From contig JAHJEG010000001.1 in assembly GCA_018825665.1 (NCBI GenBank), positions 1 through 64,000 on the forward strand: 64,000 nucleotides of DNA, given 5' to 3'. The stretch is from a bacterium. Its GTDB lineage: Bacteria; Campylobacterota; Campylobacteria; Campylobacterales; Sulfurimonadaceae. The translations under genes were made by a program, and so were the position numbers. This document shows, one piece after another, positions 7,027-15,493 of this stretch; positions within the stretch are counted from its first letter, which is position 1; the number at the start of each line of letters is the position of its first letter. The notes below the pieces were generated by a model. That model was not told the DNA's origin. It saw only the letters and a list, made by a program, of their open reading frames with translations, and made no database searches.

Positions 7027-9120
7027 ATGAAAATAAGATACTCATTGGCAGCATTGATGGTGTTATCATCACTCAATGCCCAGGAAATAAACCTAGACTC
7101 AATCAGTGTTACGGCAACTAAAATCTCAACAGCTACCAAGGATATTTCGCAGTCCATTGCGGTTGTGGATAAACAGACCATTGAGGATAAGAATATTTTG
7201 AATATTCAAGAAGCTATAGAGAATATACCTGGTGTTAATGCAGAATCTTCTACAAACTCCCCGAGTCCGAGACTTATTATCAGGGGAGCAGGACTCAAAG
7301 CAAGATACGGTGTTCGAGAGATAATGGTGATGAAAGACGGTGTTCCTCTGACGGACCCAGATTCATTTACACGATTTGACTTTATAGATATGCAGGATGT
7401 CTCAAGCATAGAGGTACAAAAAGGGCCCGGCTCTATAAATGCGGCAAATGCCACGGGCGGCGTTATCCAACTCATCACCAAATCCGTTTTTGAAGATGAT
7501 AAAAACAGAATCAAAATGGGCATAGGAAATGACGGACAAAAAAATATCAACCTCAAAATAAGAGATGCACTTGGTGAGAATGATTTTGTATCGGCGACAT
7601 TAAGCAAAAGATACATAGACAACAGCTGGAGAGACAATAATGAATTCAATTCCGCCCAGGCAAGCATAAAGTACGGCCATATCTTTGAAGATGATTCCAC
7701 CATAGAGACAGAGTTTTCATATACCGAATCCAATATGAACATCCCCGCTTCAATGACGGCTGATGAGTTTGAAATATTCAAAGACACAGGAAGCCAACAC
7801 GACACGAGCTACCAATGGCAGCACAGTGCAAGGGATTCTAAAATCTTTGCCATCAATGCAAAATACGAAAAAGAGCTAGGCGATATCACCTACAAACCAA
7901 GGGTCTATTTCAATACCTGGGATCATTTCCACCCTGTAACGGGTCTCATTAATGACAGTACCGACAACAGTGTTTACGGAACCGATTTGGAGCTTAACTA
8001 CAGCCATAAACTCTTCGACAACAAAGCTTCTCTGGTTGCAGGTGTTACGGCAAAGACCGACGTAACCAAAGATGCCAAAAAATACGAGTACGCGGATTAT
8101 GAGACTGAGAATGCGACCAGCTGGCCTTTTACCCCTTATATAAGCAAAACTCTCTCCAATAACAAAGGTGCTTTGGCTCAGACCGAAGACAGTACAACGA
8201 CTTTATTCGGTGCTTATCTGATGGAAACATTTAAACCTGCCAAAGACCTTACTTTGGACTTCAGCACCAGAGTCGATAAGCTTAGTTTTGACATGAGCGG
8301 AAACGAAATCACTACCTATGACTATAGCACCAAGAACTACATAGCAGGTGTAGGGCTCTACACTCTGGACAAATCATACACTCTCTTCTCAGCCAAAGCT
8401 GGAGCCGTATATAAACTTACAGACATTACCAATATCTATGTATCGGTTGCAACCGCAAATCAGGCGCCTACAACAAGTGAGCTCTCAGACAACGAATCTC
8501 TTGAGAAATCTACAAGCGTAAACTACGAAATCGGTGTGAAAACAAGAGCCGAAAAAATCTCTTACGATGTTGCGGTGTATCAGAACAATGTAAGTGATGA
8601 GATTATCCAGATCCTGGATGCAAACGGCAATTCCATCTATGACAATGCAGGTAAAACACAAAAAAGAGGTCTGGAGTTTAATACAGCCTACAAAATCACA
8701 CAACCTCTCTCTCTGGGCGGAGCGTATGCCTACAGTGATTTCAAATTTATTAAGTTCAACGAATCAGTCCGAGGCACTCTGGTTTCCAGAGACGACAATT
8801 ATCTGCCTTATATCCCTAAACACCAGTATTCTATTTTTGCGGCACTGAAAATGAAAAATGGCTTCAAAGGAAGAATCACTACTAAGAGCTGGGGAAGCTA
8901 CTACATGGATAATGCCAACACAAAAGAGTATGAGGGGTATAAATTTGTAACCGATTTGATGTTGGGATATGAGCACAAAGAGCATAATCTACAGTTAAAC
9001 ATCAAAAATATAACGAACCAGTATTATGCGATGGAAGCCTTAAAAGACGTTTACGGAAATGAGTCTTACAAGGCTGCCGCACCGGTAAGCGGAATGCTGA
9101 CGTACAGCTATAATTTTTAG
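7027..9120 (+). CDS. TonB-dependent outer-membrane receptor
   Basis: 697 residues from the ATG at 7027, chosen for the AAGGA ribosome-binding site and a signal peptide starting there (MKIRYSLAALMVLSSLNA). The plug domain (about residues 20-150) has DSISVTATKIS, IPGVNAES, IIRGAG and the GPGSINAANATGG segment. A 22-strand barrel follows, ending in YNF. Such receptors import metal chelates or cofactors across the outer membrane using TonB. The next gene, 8 nt downstream, carries a NosL domain. Outer-membrane copper receptors of the NosA/OprC kind are known, so copper is a plausible but untested ligand. Confidence 0.85.
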   Translation: MKIRYSLAALMVLSSLNAQEINLDSISVTATKISTATKDISQSIAVVDKQTIEDKNILNIQEAIENIPGVNAESSTNSPSPRLIIRGAGLKARYGVREIMVMKDGVPLTDPDSFTRFDFIDMQDVSSIEVQKGPGSINAANATGGVIQLITKSVFEDDKNRIKMGIGNDGQKNINLKIRDALGENDFVSATLSKRYIDNSWRDNNEFNSAQASIKYGHIFEDDSTIETEFSYTESNMNIPASMTADEFEIFKDTGSQHDTSYQWQHSARDSKIFAINAKYEKELGDITYKPRVYFNTWDHFHPVTGLINDSTDNSVYGTDLELNYSHKLFDNKASLVAGVTAKTDVTKDAKKYEYADYETENATSWPFTPYISKTLSNNKGALAQTEDSTTTLFGAYLMETFKPAKDLTLDFSTRVDKLSFDMSGNEITTYDYSTKNYIAGVGLYTLDKSYTLFSAKAGAVYKLTDITNIYVSVATANQAPTTSELSDNESLEKSTSVNYEIGVKTRAEKISYDVAVYQNNVSDEIIQILDANGNSIYDNAGKTQKRGLEFNTAYKITQPLSLGGAYAYSDFKFIKFNESVRGTLVSRDDNYLPYIPKHQYSIFAALKMKNGFKGRITTKSWGSYYMDNANTKEYEGYKFVTDLMLGYEHKEHNLQLNIKNITNQYYAMEALKDVYGNESYKAAAPVSGMLTYSYNF

Positions 9121-9128
9121 GAAAGAAG

Positions 9129-10961
9129 ATGGTTGATTTTCAAAAAAGAGACAGGAACGATATTTACAATATTCCACTTTTGGGATTTTTGTTTAAAAAT
9201 AAGTTCTTCATCAAAGGGCTTCAGATATCTGTTTTAGCCCTGTTTGTCTATGCTATACTCTTTGGCATACTTTTCCCGACCAATGAGGAAAACATCTTCA
9301 CGACTGCGGTTTTCTGGTCTTTATTCTGGCCGCTTTTTGTTGTTGTCACACTCTCAACCTTTGGAAGAGTTTTCTGCGGAATCTGTCCGCACGGATTTAT
9401 CGGCAAATACATAACAAGATTCGGTCTTAAAAAAAAGATGCCCAAAGCACTGGAAAATCCTCTAATCGGTGTCCTTTTGCTTGTGCTTGGATTTTGGCTG
9501 GTCTATTATATCTACCCCCAGGCGTATAAAACTCCCATTGCAGCGGCGATATTTTTTCTCGTACTGACACTCCTTGCCCTTATATTTTTTTATATCTATA
9601 AAGATATGAGCTATTGCAAATCCATCTGTCCTATCGGAACACTTATGCGCGGATTCGGCAAAATATCTTTTACCACCCTTGGAACCTATGAGCACTCATG
9701 CAGGGATTGTAAAACATTTGAATGTGCGACTGCCTGCTCCTACAATCTAAAACCGTTTACTTTTGATAAGCGTTCAAGCATGACAGACTGTACTTTATGT
9801 ATGGATTGCTCACAAGCCTGCGAAGCAGTGAGCTTCAAACTCGTTCCTCCGTCCCAGTCGTTGTTGAAAAAATTTCAGATTCACAAAGCGGAGGTTTGGG
9901 CGTTTATCCTTATAACTGCGGCAATCACCATCACAATGAGTTTTCATCATGCTCTTGGGCGCGTAGCGATAGCAGATGAGTTTATCTGGTCGAAGCTCGG
10001 CATGTGGATAAGTGAGAAAGTTGCGATACCGGGCATAGATTATATCGGATTCTCGGCATTGTTCTTTGCGATGCTCAGCACCCTCTCTTTGGTATATGCA
10101 GGGATGTTTATAGCTTCAAAGGTTCTGAAAGAGGATTTTTCCAAAGTTTTTTATACGCTTGGCTACGCCTTTGCACCTTTGTTTATCATCGGAGGACTCT
10201 CGCACACCTATGAGTTTTTCTTTTTAGAGCACTACGGTGATATCGCAAACGGATTTATGCAGGGCTTTGGCATAGCAGGAGAAGAAGTACAGGCACTTGC
10301 TACAAGAAAAGACGCTTGGACGAAAATATTCTCGGTTATGAATCATATAGCAGTTCTGTGGGCATTTATTATCATGTACAAACGCGTAAACTTTTTCGAA
10401 GCTTCAAAAATCGCAAAAACCCTAGCCTTTGTCTCGGCATCTTTTCTTATTTTCTTTTATCTTGGACTGAATGTGTATAAGGGCTATGCCTTTAAAACCT
10501 ACGGTGCAAAAAAATCGGGACACTCGCACGGTATGGCAAACACACAAAAATTTCAATCCGTTGCTCTAAAAGACGCGACACTCCTTCAAATAGGAGATGC
10601 AAAGATGAGCGGTGTCGTCTGCGGGATGAACCTGCCGATGTTTTATAAAACAAACCACAGTGCCACTTTAAACAAAGAGCTAAGACAATACTGCTCCATC
10701 CATTGTCTGGCGGAAGACCTAGGCAAAGGGCTTGCGCTTGAAAATATACAGGTGGTCGATGTAGAGAGTCTAAAATTTATAGACGCCAAAAAAGCTTTTT
10801 ATGTTGTGGGAAGCAGACAAAAAGGGACCATGAGCGAAACAAGCAAATACGCATTCGAGAAACTTCCACATGCCAAAAGTTTTGCCAAAAAATACGGCGG
10901 CGAGATTATGGGTTTCAATGAAGCCCTTTTGCTTGCAAAAAAAGATTTTACCAAAAAGTAA
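9129..10961 (+). CDS. NosR/NapH-type membrane polyferredoxin fused to a NosL-like domain
   Basis: 610 residues. Four membrane segments (about 28-155) carry CGICPHG (83-89) and CKSICPIG (163-170). Two 4Fe-4S clusters follow: C191, C194, C199, C203 and C221, C224, C227, C231. Five more membrane helices end near residue 450. The C-terminal 140 residues resemble the copper chaperone NosL: CGM (498-500), YCSIHC (521-526), and a closing GTMSETSKYAFEKLPHAKSF region. The order suggests electrons delivered through the membrane to a periplasmic copper site. No nosZ is in the window, so this is not a standard nos locus. It forms a two-gene operon with the receptor. Confidence 0.75.
   Translation: MVDFQKRDRNDIYNIPLLGFLFKNKFFIKGLQISVLALFVYAILFGILFPTNEENIFTTAVFWSLFWPLFVVVTLSTFGRVFCGICPHGFIGKYITRFGLKKKMPKALENPLIGVLLLVLGFWLVYYIYPQAYKTPIAAAIFFLVLTLLALIFFYIYKDMSYCKSICPIGTLMRGFGKISFTTLGTYEHSCRDCKTFECATACSYNLKPFTFDKRSSMTDCTLCMDCSQACEAVSFKLVPPSQSLLKKFQIHKAEVWAFILITAAITITMSFHHALGRVAIADEFIWSKLGMWISEKVAIPGIDYIGFSALFFAMLSTLSLVYAGMFIASKVLKEDFSKVFYTLGYAFAPLFIIGGLSHTYEFFFLEHYGDIANGFMQGFGIAGEEVQALATRKDAWTKIFSVMNHIAVLWAFIIMYKRVNFFEASKIAKTLAFVSASFLIFFYLGLNVYKGYAFKTYGAKKSGHSHGMANTQKFQSVALKDATLLQIGDAKMSGVVCGMNLPMFYKTNHSATLNKELRQYCSIHCLAEDLGKGLALENIQVVDVESLKFIDAKKAFYVVGSRQKGTMSETSKYAFEKLPHAKSFAKKYGGEIMGFNEALLLAKKDFTKK
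10864..10874 (-). repeat. GGCATGTGGAA motif (coding)
   Basis: 11-mer copy inside the polyferredoxin-NosL gene, read there as Pro-His-Ala (residues 580-582). Confidence 0.9.
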
Positions 10962-10970
10962 AATCTTTTT
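10941..10970 (+). terminator. probable terminator after the polyferredoxin-NosL gene
   Basis: AAAGATTTTAC (10941-10951) pairs with GTAAAATCTTT (10958-10968), followed by a T run. The AT-rich stem overlaps the stop codon. A one-mismatch copy of the uptake-like motif (GGCATGTGCAA) follows at 10971. Confidence 0.5.
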
Positions 10971-10987
10971 GGCATGTGCAAACAATG

Positions 10988-11479
10988 CTAAATATACTGA
11001 GGTATAAGACTCTTTATCTTTTGAAAAAGTCTCTCAAAATCGGTTGAATACACTCTGGTCTGGGCTATTGCCGTAATAAAATTGGTATCTCTCTCCCAGC
11101 GGGGTACTAGGTGCATATGGATATGTTCTGCTATCCCTGCTCCGCCCGCTTTACCAAGGTTCATGCCGATATTGACACCCTGAGCCCTGACACCCTCTTT
11201 TAGAAGCCTCACGCCCTTTTGCGCCAAGGCACTCATATGAAGCCAGACTTTTGGGTCCAACTCTTCAAGTTTGTCGGTATGGGCATGTGGAATAATCATA
11301 AAATGGCCCGGAGTATAAGGGTATTTATTCATTACCATAAAGCAGTGCTCGTCTCTGTAGAGCACATGCAGCCCTTCATCCTCAGACGCATGGGAACTCA
11401 CATGACAAAAAACACAACCTTGTATTTTTTTGTTGGTAACATACTCATCCCGCCACGGGGCATATAAAATATCTTCCAT
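10988..11479 (-). CDS. HIT-family nucleotide hydrolase/transferase
   Basis: 163 residues with the histidine triad EHIHMHLVPRW near the C-terminus and the upstream VMNKYPYTPGHFMIIP strand and loop. It resembles the longer bacterial HIT proteins related to Ap4A phosphorylase (APWRDEY start; CVFCH may bind metal). HIT enzymes hydrolyse or transfer nucleoside monophosphates. In Helicobacter, as I recall, a HIT gene directly follows murF; here two TRAP transporter genes stand between them. The 56-nt gap from dctM may hold its own promoter. Confidence 0.85.
   Translation of the reverse strand: MEDILYAPWRDEYVTNKKIQGCVFCHVSSHASEDEGLHVLYRDEHCFMVMNKYPYTPGHFMIIPHAHTDKLEELDPKVWLHMSALAQKGVRLLKEGVRAQGVNIGMNLGKAGGAGIAEHIHMHLVPRWERDTNFITAIAQTRVYSTDFERLFQKIKSLIPQYI
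11282..11292 (+). repeat. GGCATGTGGAA motif (coding)
   Basis: 11-mer inside the HIT gene, read on its strand as Pro-His-Ala (residues 64-66). Confidence 0.9.
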
Positions 11480-11535
11480 CTTTTTCCTTTTGTCTCTTTT
11501 TAGAAATAAATCTCACTCGCTGCAACGGGAAGGTT

Positions 11536-12819
11536 TTACAAAAATGCGAAAACCAAATCCGGAAACATTATAACCAATCCCAAAGCCAAAAGCTGAAGCA
11601 GTATAAAAGGGATAATCCCTCTGTATATCTCCATCGTCTTAATCGTATCTCCGGCAGCTCCTTTTAGGAAAAAGAGAGACAGTCCAAAGGGAGGGGTCAA
11701 AAACGAAGCCTGAAGGTTAAGTGCGATTAACACCGCAAACCAAACAGGGTCTATTCCAAAAGCATGCATAACCGGTACCAGAATCGGAACAATGATAAAA
11801 GATATCTCTATAAAATCTATAAAAAAGCCAAGGATAAAGATACTGAGCATGGCGACCGCTATAAAGATCCATACATCCCCAATATCCTCGCTAAAGAACT
11901 CAAGTATCAGATCTGAACCGCCAAGCTCGTTAAAGACAAGCGAAAATGCAGTCGCACCTATGAGTATCATAAATATCATGCCGCTGAGTTTCACACTCTC
12001 AAGCGTTGCGTACTTTATCATCCCAAAAGAAAGCGATTTGTTTAAAACAGCAAGCAAGAGTGCTCCGATAACACCAAAAGCGGCTGATTCGGTAGGAGAT
12101 GCTATCCCCATAAATATACTTCCCAAAACCGATATCATCAAAAGCATAGGCGGGACTATGGAAATTATAATCTCTTTAAAAGAGACATCCTTTTTCTCTT
12201 TTGGTATCGGCGCGGCATGTGGATTCAGATATGCCTGTATCAAAATATAGAGTATATACAGCGCCACAAGAGTGAGTCCCGGCAATACGGCACCCATAAA
12301 CAGCTCACCCACACTTACATTCATAACATCACCCAGAATGATGAGGATGATAGAAGGGGGGATAATCTGCCCCAATGTACCGCTGGCCGCTACGGTTCCG
12401 CTTGCAAGCCCTTTATCGTATCCTGCTTTGAGCATAAGAGGAAGTGCGATGACGCTCATCATCACAACCGAAGCAGATACTATCCCCGTAGATGCCGCAA
12501 GGATCGCTCCAACCAGAACAACGCTCACCGCCAAGCCCCCTCTTACATCACGAAACAGGGCGCTCATCGAGACAAGCAGCCTCTCAGCCATAAGCGATTT
12601 TTCAAGCACAAGACCCATCGCGATAAAAAGAGGCACGGCCATAAGTGTGGTGTTGGACATAATCCCGTAAATGCGAAACGGCAATACAGAAAACACCTCA
12701 ATACCCAGCTCAGGGATAAGAAATGCAAAAACGATAGAAACGCTTCCAAAAACAAAGGCTACGGGAATTCCGACAAGCAGCAATGCCAAAACGACAAGAA
12801 ACATCAGCATTGCTATCAT
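11536..12819 (-). CDS. dctM: TRAP transporter large permease (DctM)
   Basis: About 427 residues, almost entirely hydrophobic with some 12 helices, and with typical DctM features (MAVPLFIAMG, GTLGQIIPPS, SPTESAAFG, LTPPFGLSLF). It is the ion-coupled membrane subunit of a tripartite ATP-independent transporter for organic acids. The start is set at the ATG at 12819, which overlaps the dctQ stop codon (ATGA); a GTG at 12831 is also in frame. No periplasmic binding protein (DctP) is encoded in the window, so the substrate is open. Confidence 0.9.
   Translation of the reverse strand: MIAMLMFLVVLALLLVGIPVAFVFGSVSIVFAFLIPELGIEVFSVLPFRIYGIMSNTTLMAVPLFIAMGLVLEKSLMAERLLVSMSALFRDVRGGLAVSVVLVGAILAASTGIVSASVVMMSVIALPLMLKAGYDKGLASGTVAASGTLGQIIPPSIILIILGDVMNVSVGELFMGAVLPGLTLVALYILYILIQAYLNPHAAPIPKEKKDVSFKEIIISIVPPMLLMISVLGSIFMGIASPTESAAFGVIGALLLAVLNKSLSFGMIKYATLESVKLSGMIFMILIGATAFSLVFNELGGSDLILEFFSEDIGDVWIFIAVAMLSIFILGFFIDFIEISFIIVPILVPVMHAFGIDPVWFAVLIALNLQASFLTPPFGLSLFFLKGAAGDTIKTMEIYRGIIPFILLQLLALGLVIMFPDLVFAFL
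12214..12223 (+). repeat. GGCATGTGGA motif (coding)
   Basis: 10-mer copy followed by T, inside dctM, read there as Pro-His-Ala. Confidence 0.9.
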
Positions 12820-13301
12820 AATGATTTCCACATGCCATAGTGCAAGAGAGCATCTTTTAGTGCCTGAAGCGATAAAAATATAAAAGAAAGAGGCATAAGC
12901 GCTTTAACCAAAAACCTGTATTCCAAGCCCCCGGGATTGGAGGAGGCTTCATTTTGCACAAAACTCATCGCCACAAAATCAAGACCTATATAGATAATCA
13001 AAAAGGAAAAAGGAAGAATAAAAAAGAGTGATGATACGAGATGGATAAGAGCCTTAGTCTTTTGGGAAAAACCGACATAGAATATATCCACCCTGACATG
13101 AGCATTTTCCCTCAAAGTATACGCTATCCCAAAAAGGATAATCACATCAAAAAGATGCCATTCCAGCTCCTGAAGGGCTATGGAACCGGTCGAAAACAGA
13201 TATCTCGCTGTAGCATCATACACCACCAAAAGCACCAGCACAGCCACGATAAAAGCTGTAAAATAGCCTAGATATTTTATGGTTTTGTCAATGACGTCCA
13301 T
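12816..13301 (-). CDS. dctQ: TRAP transporter small permease (DctQ)
   Basis: 161 residues with four predicted membrane helices and the family's conserved ALQELEWHLFDVIILFGIAY region around residues 41-60. It is the small membrane partner of DctM. Its stop overlaps the dctM start, indicating translational coupling. It begins 11 nt after murF, so it is probably co-transcribed with the cell-wall genes although unrelated in function. Confidence 0.88.
   Translation of the reverse strand: MDVIDKTIKYLGYFTAFIVAVLVLLVVYDATARYLFSTGSIALQELEWHLFDVIILFGIAYTLRENAHVRVDIFYVGFSQKTKALIHLVSSLFFILPFSFLIIYIGLDFVAMSFVQNEASSNPGGLEYRFLVKALMPLSFIFLSLQALKDALLHYGMWKSL
12826..12836 (-). repeat. GGCATGTGGAA motif (coding)
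   Basis: 11-mer in the last codons of dctQ (Gly-Met-Trp-Lys), just before the dctM start. Confidence 0.9.
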
Positions 13302-13312
13302 TTTCCAGCCTG

Positions 13313-14758
13313 CTATATAAAATTCGGTGCATCATTGGCGAACAGTATGATATCCCCTGCTTTTGTCCGGTTTGCCAAGACTTCGGTGAGAGCCGATTTG
13401 TCTTCTAAAAGAATTTTTTGTTTTACTTTTAGGTTTTTATCAAAAAGTGCGGCATTTAAAGATCCTGTGACAATCACTATATCAAATACTTCATTGACGG
13501 CATCTATGAGTTTTAGATTGAGTTCCTCCGTGCTCTCTACGAGTCCGGGTGTCACTATCACCTTGCGCCCCTGATGAAGGGAACAAAGTCTTATCCCCTC
13601 AAGCATTCCGTCAATATTGCCGTTATATCCGTCATCCAGGATAAGTTTGCCTCCGGCTTTTATCATCTGAAGTCTGTGCTCAACGGGAGTGAGCGAGCGT
13701 ACCGCTTCTTGTATCTCCTCATTGCTCATGCCGAAGCTTTTGGCGATTCTTACAGCCACCGCTATGTTCATAGTCTGAAATGCGCCCAGGATATCCGTAT
13801 GCAAAGACAAGAGTTCATCGCCCAGTTTTAAATCAAACTCCGTGCCCTCAAGCGTGGCATGCGTATTGAGCACTTCATCTCCGAAGAATGTGACTTTTTC
13901 GTGCGGCTCGTCCGTGACAGAGGTATGAATAAAAGCACGTTCAAGTCTAGGCGACTGCATGATTTCAAGTTTGGCAGCTATGATGTTTTTGAGTGATTTG
14001 AAATACTCTATATGCGCTTCACCCACCCTGCCTACGACTACGGTCTGCGGTTCAATAAAACTGGTAATCTCATAAATATCACCGCTTTGTCTTGCTCCTG
14101 CTTCGCAAACGTAAATCTCGGTATCGCTTGGCAGTGCGTTGTTGATATCTCCTACGATTCCGCCGATTGTATTGACGCTTCTTGGAGTTGCGTAGACTTT
14201 GAATTTTTTAGCGAGTATCTCTGCTACGAAATTTTTTATGCTTGTCTTGCCGTAGCTTCCCGTAATACATATCACCTGCATATCTTTCATCATAGAGAGC
14301 TTCTTCTTCGCTTCTTTCATATAGGTCGCAAAAAGAAATTTTTCTATCATAAAACTGCCTATGTACGCCAGAGCCAAAGGCATAAATACCCCGTAGGTTC
14401 CACATGCCGACTTGAGCGTACATAAGACATTCTGAAACAGGACCAAAGATATCAAAAGTATCAGAAATCTTTTTACTCTCCAGGTCAAAACAAGCTTTTT
14501 ATCGAGTCTCTTATGCCAGACGAACATTGCCGGCAGTATCGCAAAGATAAAGAAAATCGTAAAGAACTGCCCCGTCGTATAGTAGGCTATAAAGGGGATA
14601 AAGAAATAGATCAGATGCCATTGCGGCTTGTGGTGTTTTAAAATAACACGTGAGAGTTTATAATCGTACCATTGCAGATTCGTGATTAAATACCACCCCA
14701 AAACGGTGACGAACAGGACATTGACGACAAAAGATACCAAGACTTCATACCCTTGCAT
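13313..14758 (-). CDS. murF: membrane-anchored MurF-type ligase (UDP-MurNAc-tripeptide--D-Ala-D-Ala ligase)
   Basis: 481 residues. The first ~150 form a hydrophobic region with several membrane spans, replacing the usual MurF substrate-binding domain. The Mur ligase centre then has the ATP loop TGSYGKTSIKN (166-176), the SVNTIGGIVGDI region and CEAGARQSGDI. The C-terminal domain has DDGYNGN (375-381). It joins D-Ala-D-Ala to the peptidoglycan precursor. ddl two genes upstream makes that substrate, which supports the call. The start codon directly abuts the hydrolase stop. Confidence 0.85.
   Translation of the reverse strand: MQGYEVLVSFVVNVLFVTVLGWYLITNLQWYDYKLSRVILKHHKPQWHLIYFFIPFIAYYTTGQFFTIFFIFAILPAMFVWHKRLDKKLVLTWRVKRFLILLISLVLFQNVLCTLKSACGTYGVFMPLALAYIGSFMIEKFLFATYMKEAKKKLSMMKDMQVICITGSYGKTSIKNFVAEILAKKFKVYATPRSVNTIGGIVGDINNALPSDTEIYVCEAGARQSGDIYEITSFIEPQTVVVGRVGEAHIEYFKSLKNIIAAKLEIMQSPRLERAFIHTSVTDEPHEKVTFFGDEVLNTHATLEGTEFDLKLGDELLSLHTDILGAFQTMNIAVAVRIAKSFGMSNEEIQEAVRSLTPVEHRLQMIKAGGKLILDDGYNGNIDGMLEGIRLCSLHQGRKVIVTPGLVESTEELNLKLIDAVNEVFDIVIVTGSLNAALFDKNLKVKQKILLEDKSALTEVLANRTKAGDIILFANDAPNFI
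14398..14408 (-). repeat. GGCATGTGGAA motif (coding)
   Basis: 11-mer inside murF, read there as Ala-Cys-Gly. Confidence 0.9.
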
Positions 14759-15493
14759 TTAGTGCTCCAAAGTTTTTAAAAATATCGATTCAATTCTTTT
14801 AGATATGTTTTTTGCTTCTTTCATAAAGAAGTAGTGATCTCCCGCATATACATCCAACTCTGAATCTTTTATAAGTTTATGTATCTTGTTTGCCGAGCTT
14901 AGAGGTGTGGCCGTATCGCTCTCTCCCCAACAAAGAAGCGCCTTGCCGCCAAAATCCGAAAACTCACTTGAGAAGTCTTCGTTGACAACATTTTTAAATG
15001 TCTGGTACATCGGTTCACTCAAGGTCTTTGCGTCATCAGCCACAAACAAAGAACGAAGCTTTGCAAACCCGAAGATCTTAAGCATTTTAAACAGCGCAAT
15101 CTTTGTTTTTACTTTTAAACTCTTAGGGACATAGATTCCTGCACTGGCAACTAATACAAGTACTTTCGGTTCAAGCAAAACAGCTACTTTTCCGCCAAAA
15201 GAGTGTCCTAAGATAATATCTTTCGAGGCATTCATATGTATCATCAAAAGTTCTACGATTCTTGCGTAATCCGTGGTTTTTAGCGTCAGATTGCAGGTAC
15301 TTTTTCCAAAACCCGGCAGGTCTATATAAATATGGCGGAAACTGTCCATATAGGGAGAAAAAGCATTTTTCATCAGATTTTTATCACTGCCCCAGCCATG
15401 AAGTATGATAAGATCTACCTTTGCATCCGGATTCATTATCTCATAACTCATATTGATCGTGTGTTGATTATACTGAATCGATTTTACTGCCAT
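14759..15493 (-). CDS. alpha/beta hydrolase
   Basis: 244 residues with the oxyanion-side HGWGSDK motif (32-38), the nucleophile elbow GHSFGG with Ser98, and a late His (GDHYFF) completing a catalytic triad. The family covers esterases and C-C hydrolases; the substrate cannot be read from sequence. It is sandwiched between ddl (1-nt overlap, TAATG) and murF (0 nt). As I recall, the same ddl-hydrolase-murF order occurs in Helicobacter, so a link to the cell envelope is possible. Confidence 0.8.
   Translation of the reverse strand: MAVKSIQYNQHTINMSYEIMNPDAKVDLIILHGWGSDKNLMKNAFSPYMDSFRHIYIDLPGFGKSTCNLTLKTTDYARIVELLMIHMNASKDIILGHSFGGKVAVLLEPKVLVLVASAGIYVPKSLKVKTKIALFKMLKIFGFAKLRSLFVADDAKTLSEPMYQTFKNVVNEDFSSEFSDFGGKALLCWGESDTATPLSSANKIHKLIKDSELDVYAGDHYFFMKEAKNISKRIESIFLKTLEH

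Noticed and set aside
7206-7805. 199-codon minus-strand frame inside the TonB receptor gene
   Set aside because: No ribosome-binding site and no recognisable motif; the plus strand encodes an intact receptor plug.
12217-12840. Long plus-strand frame (about 207 codons) opposite dctM
   Set aside because: Its translation is rich in His, Arg, Lys and Gln and is the shadow of a hydrophobic membrane protein with strong family motifs on the other strand.
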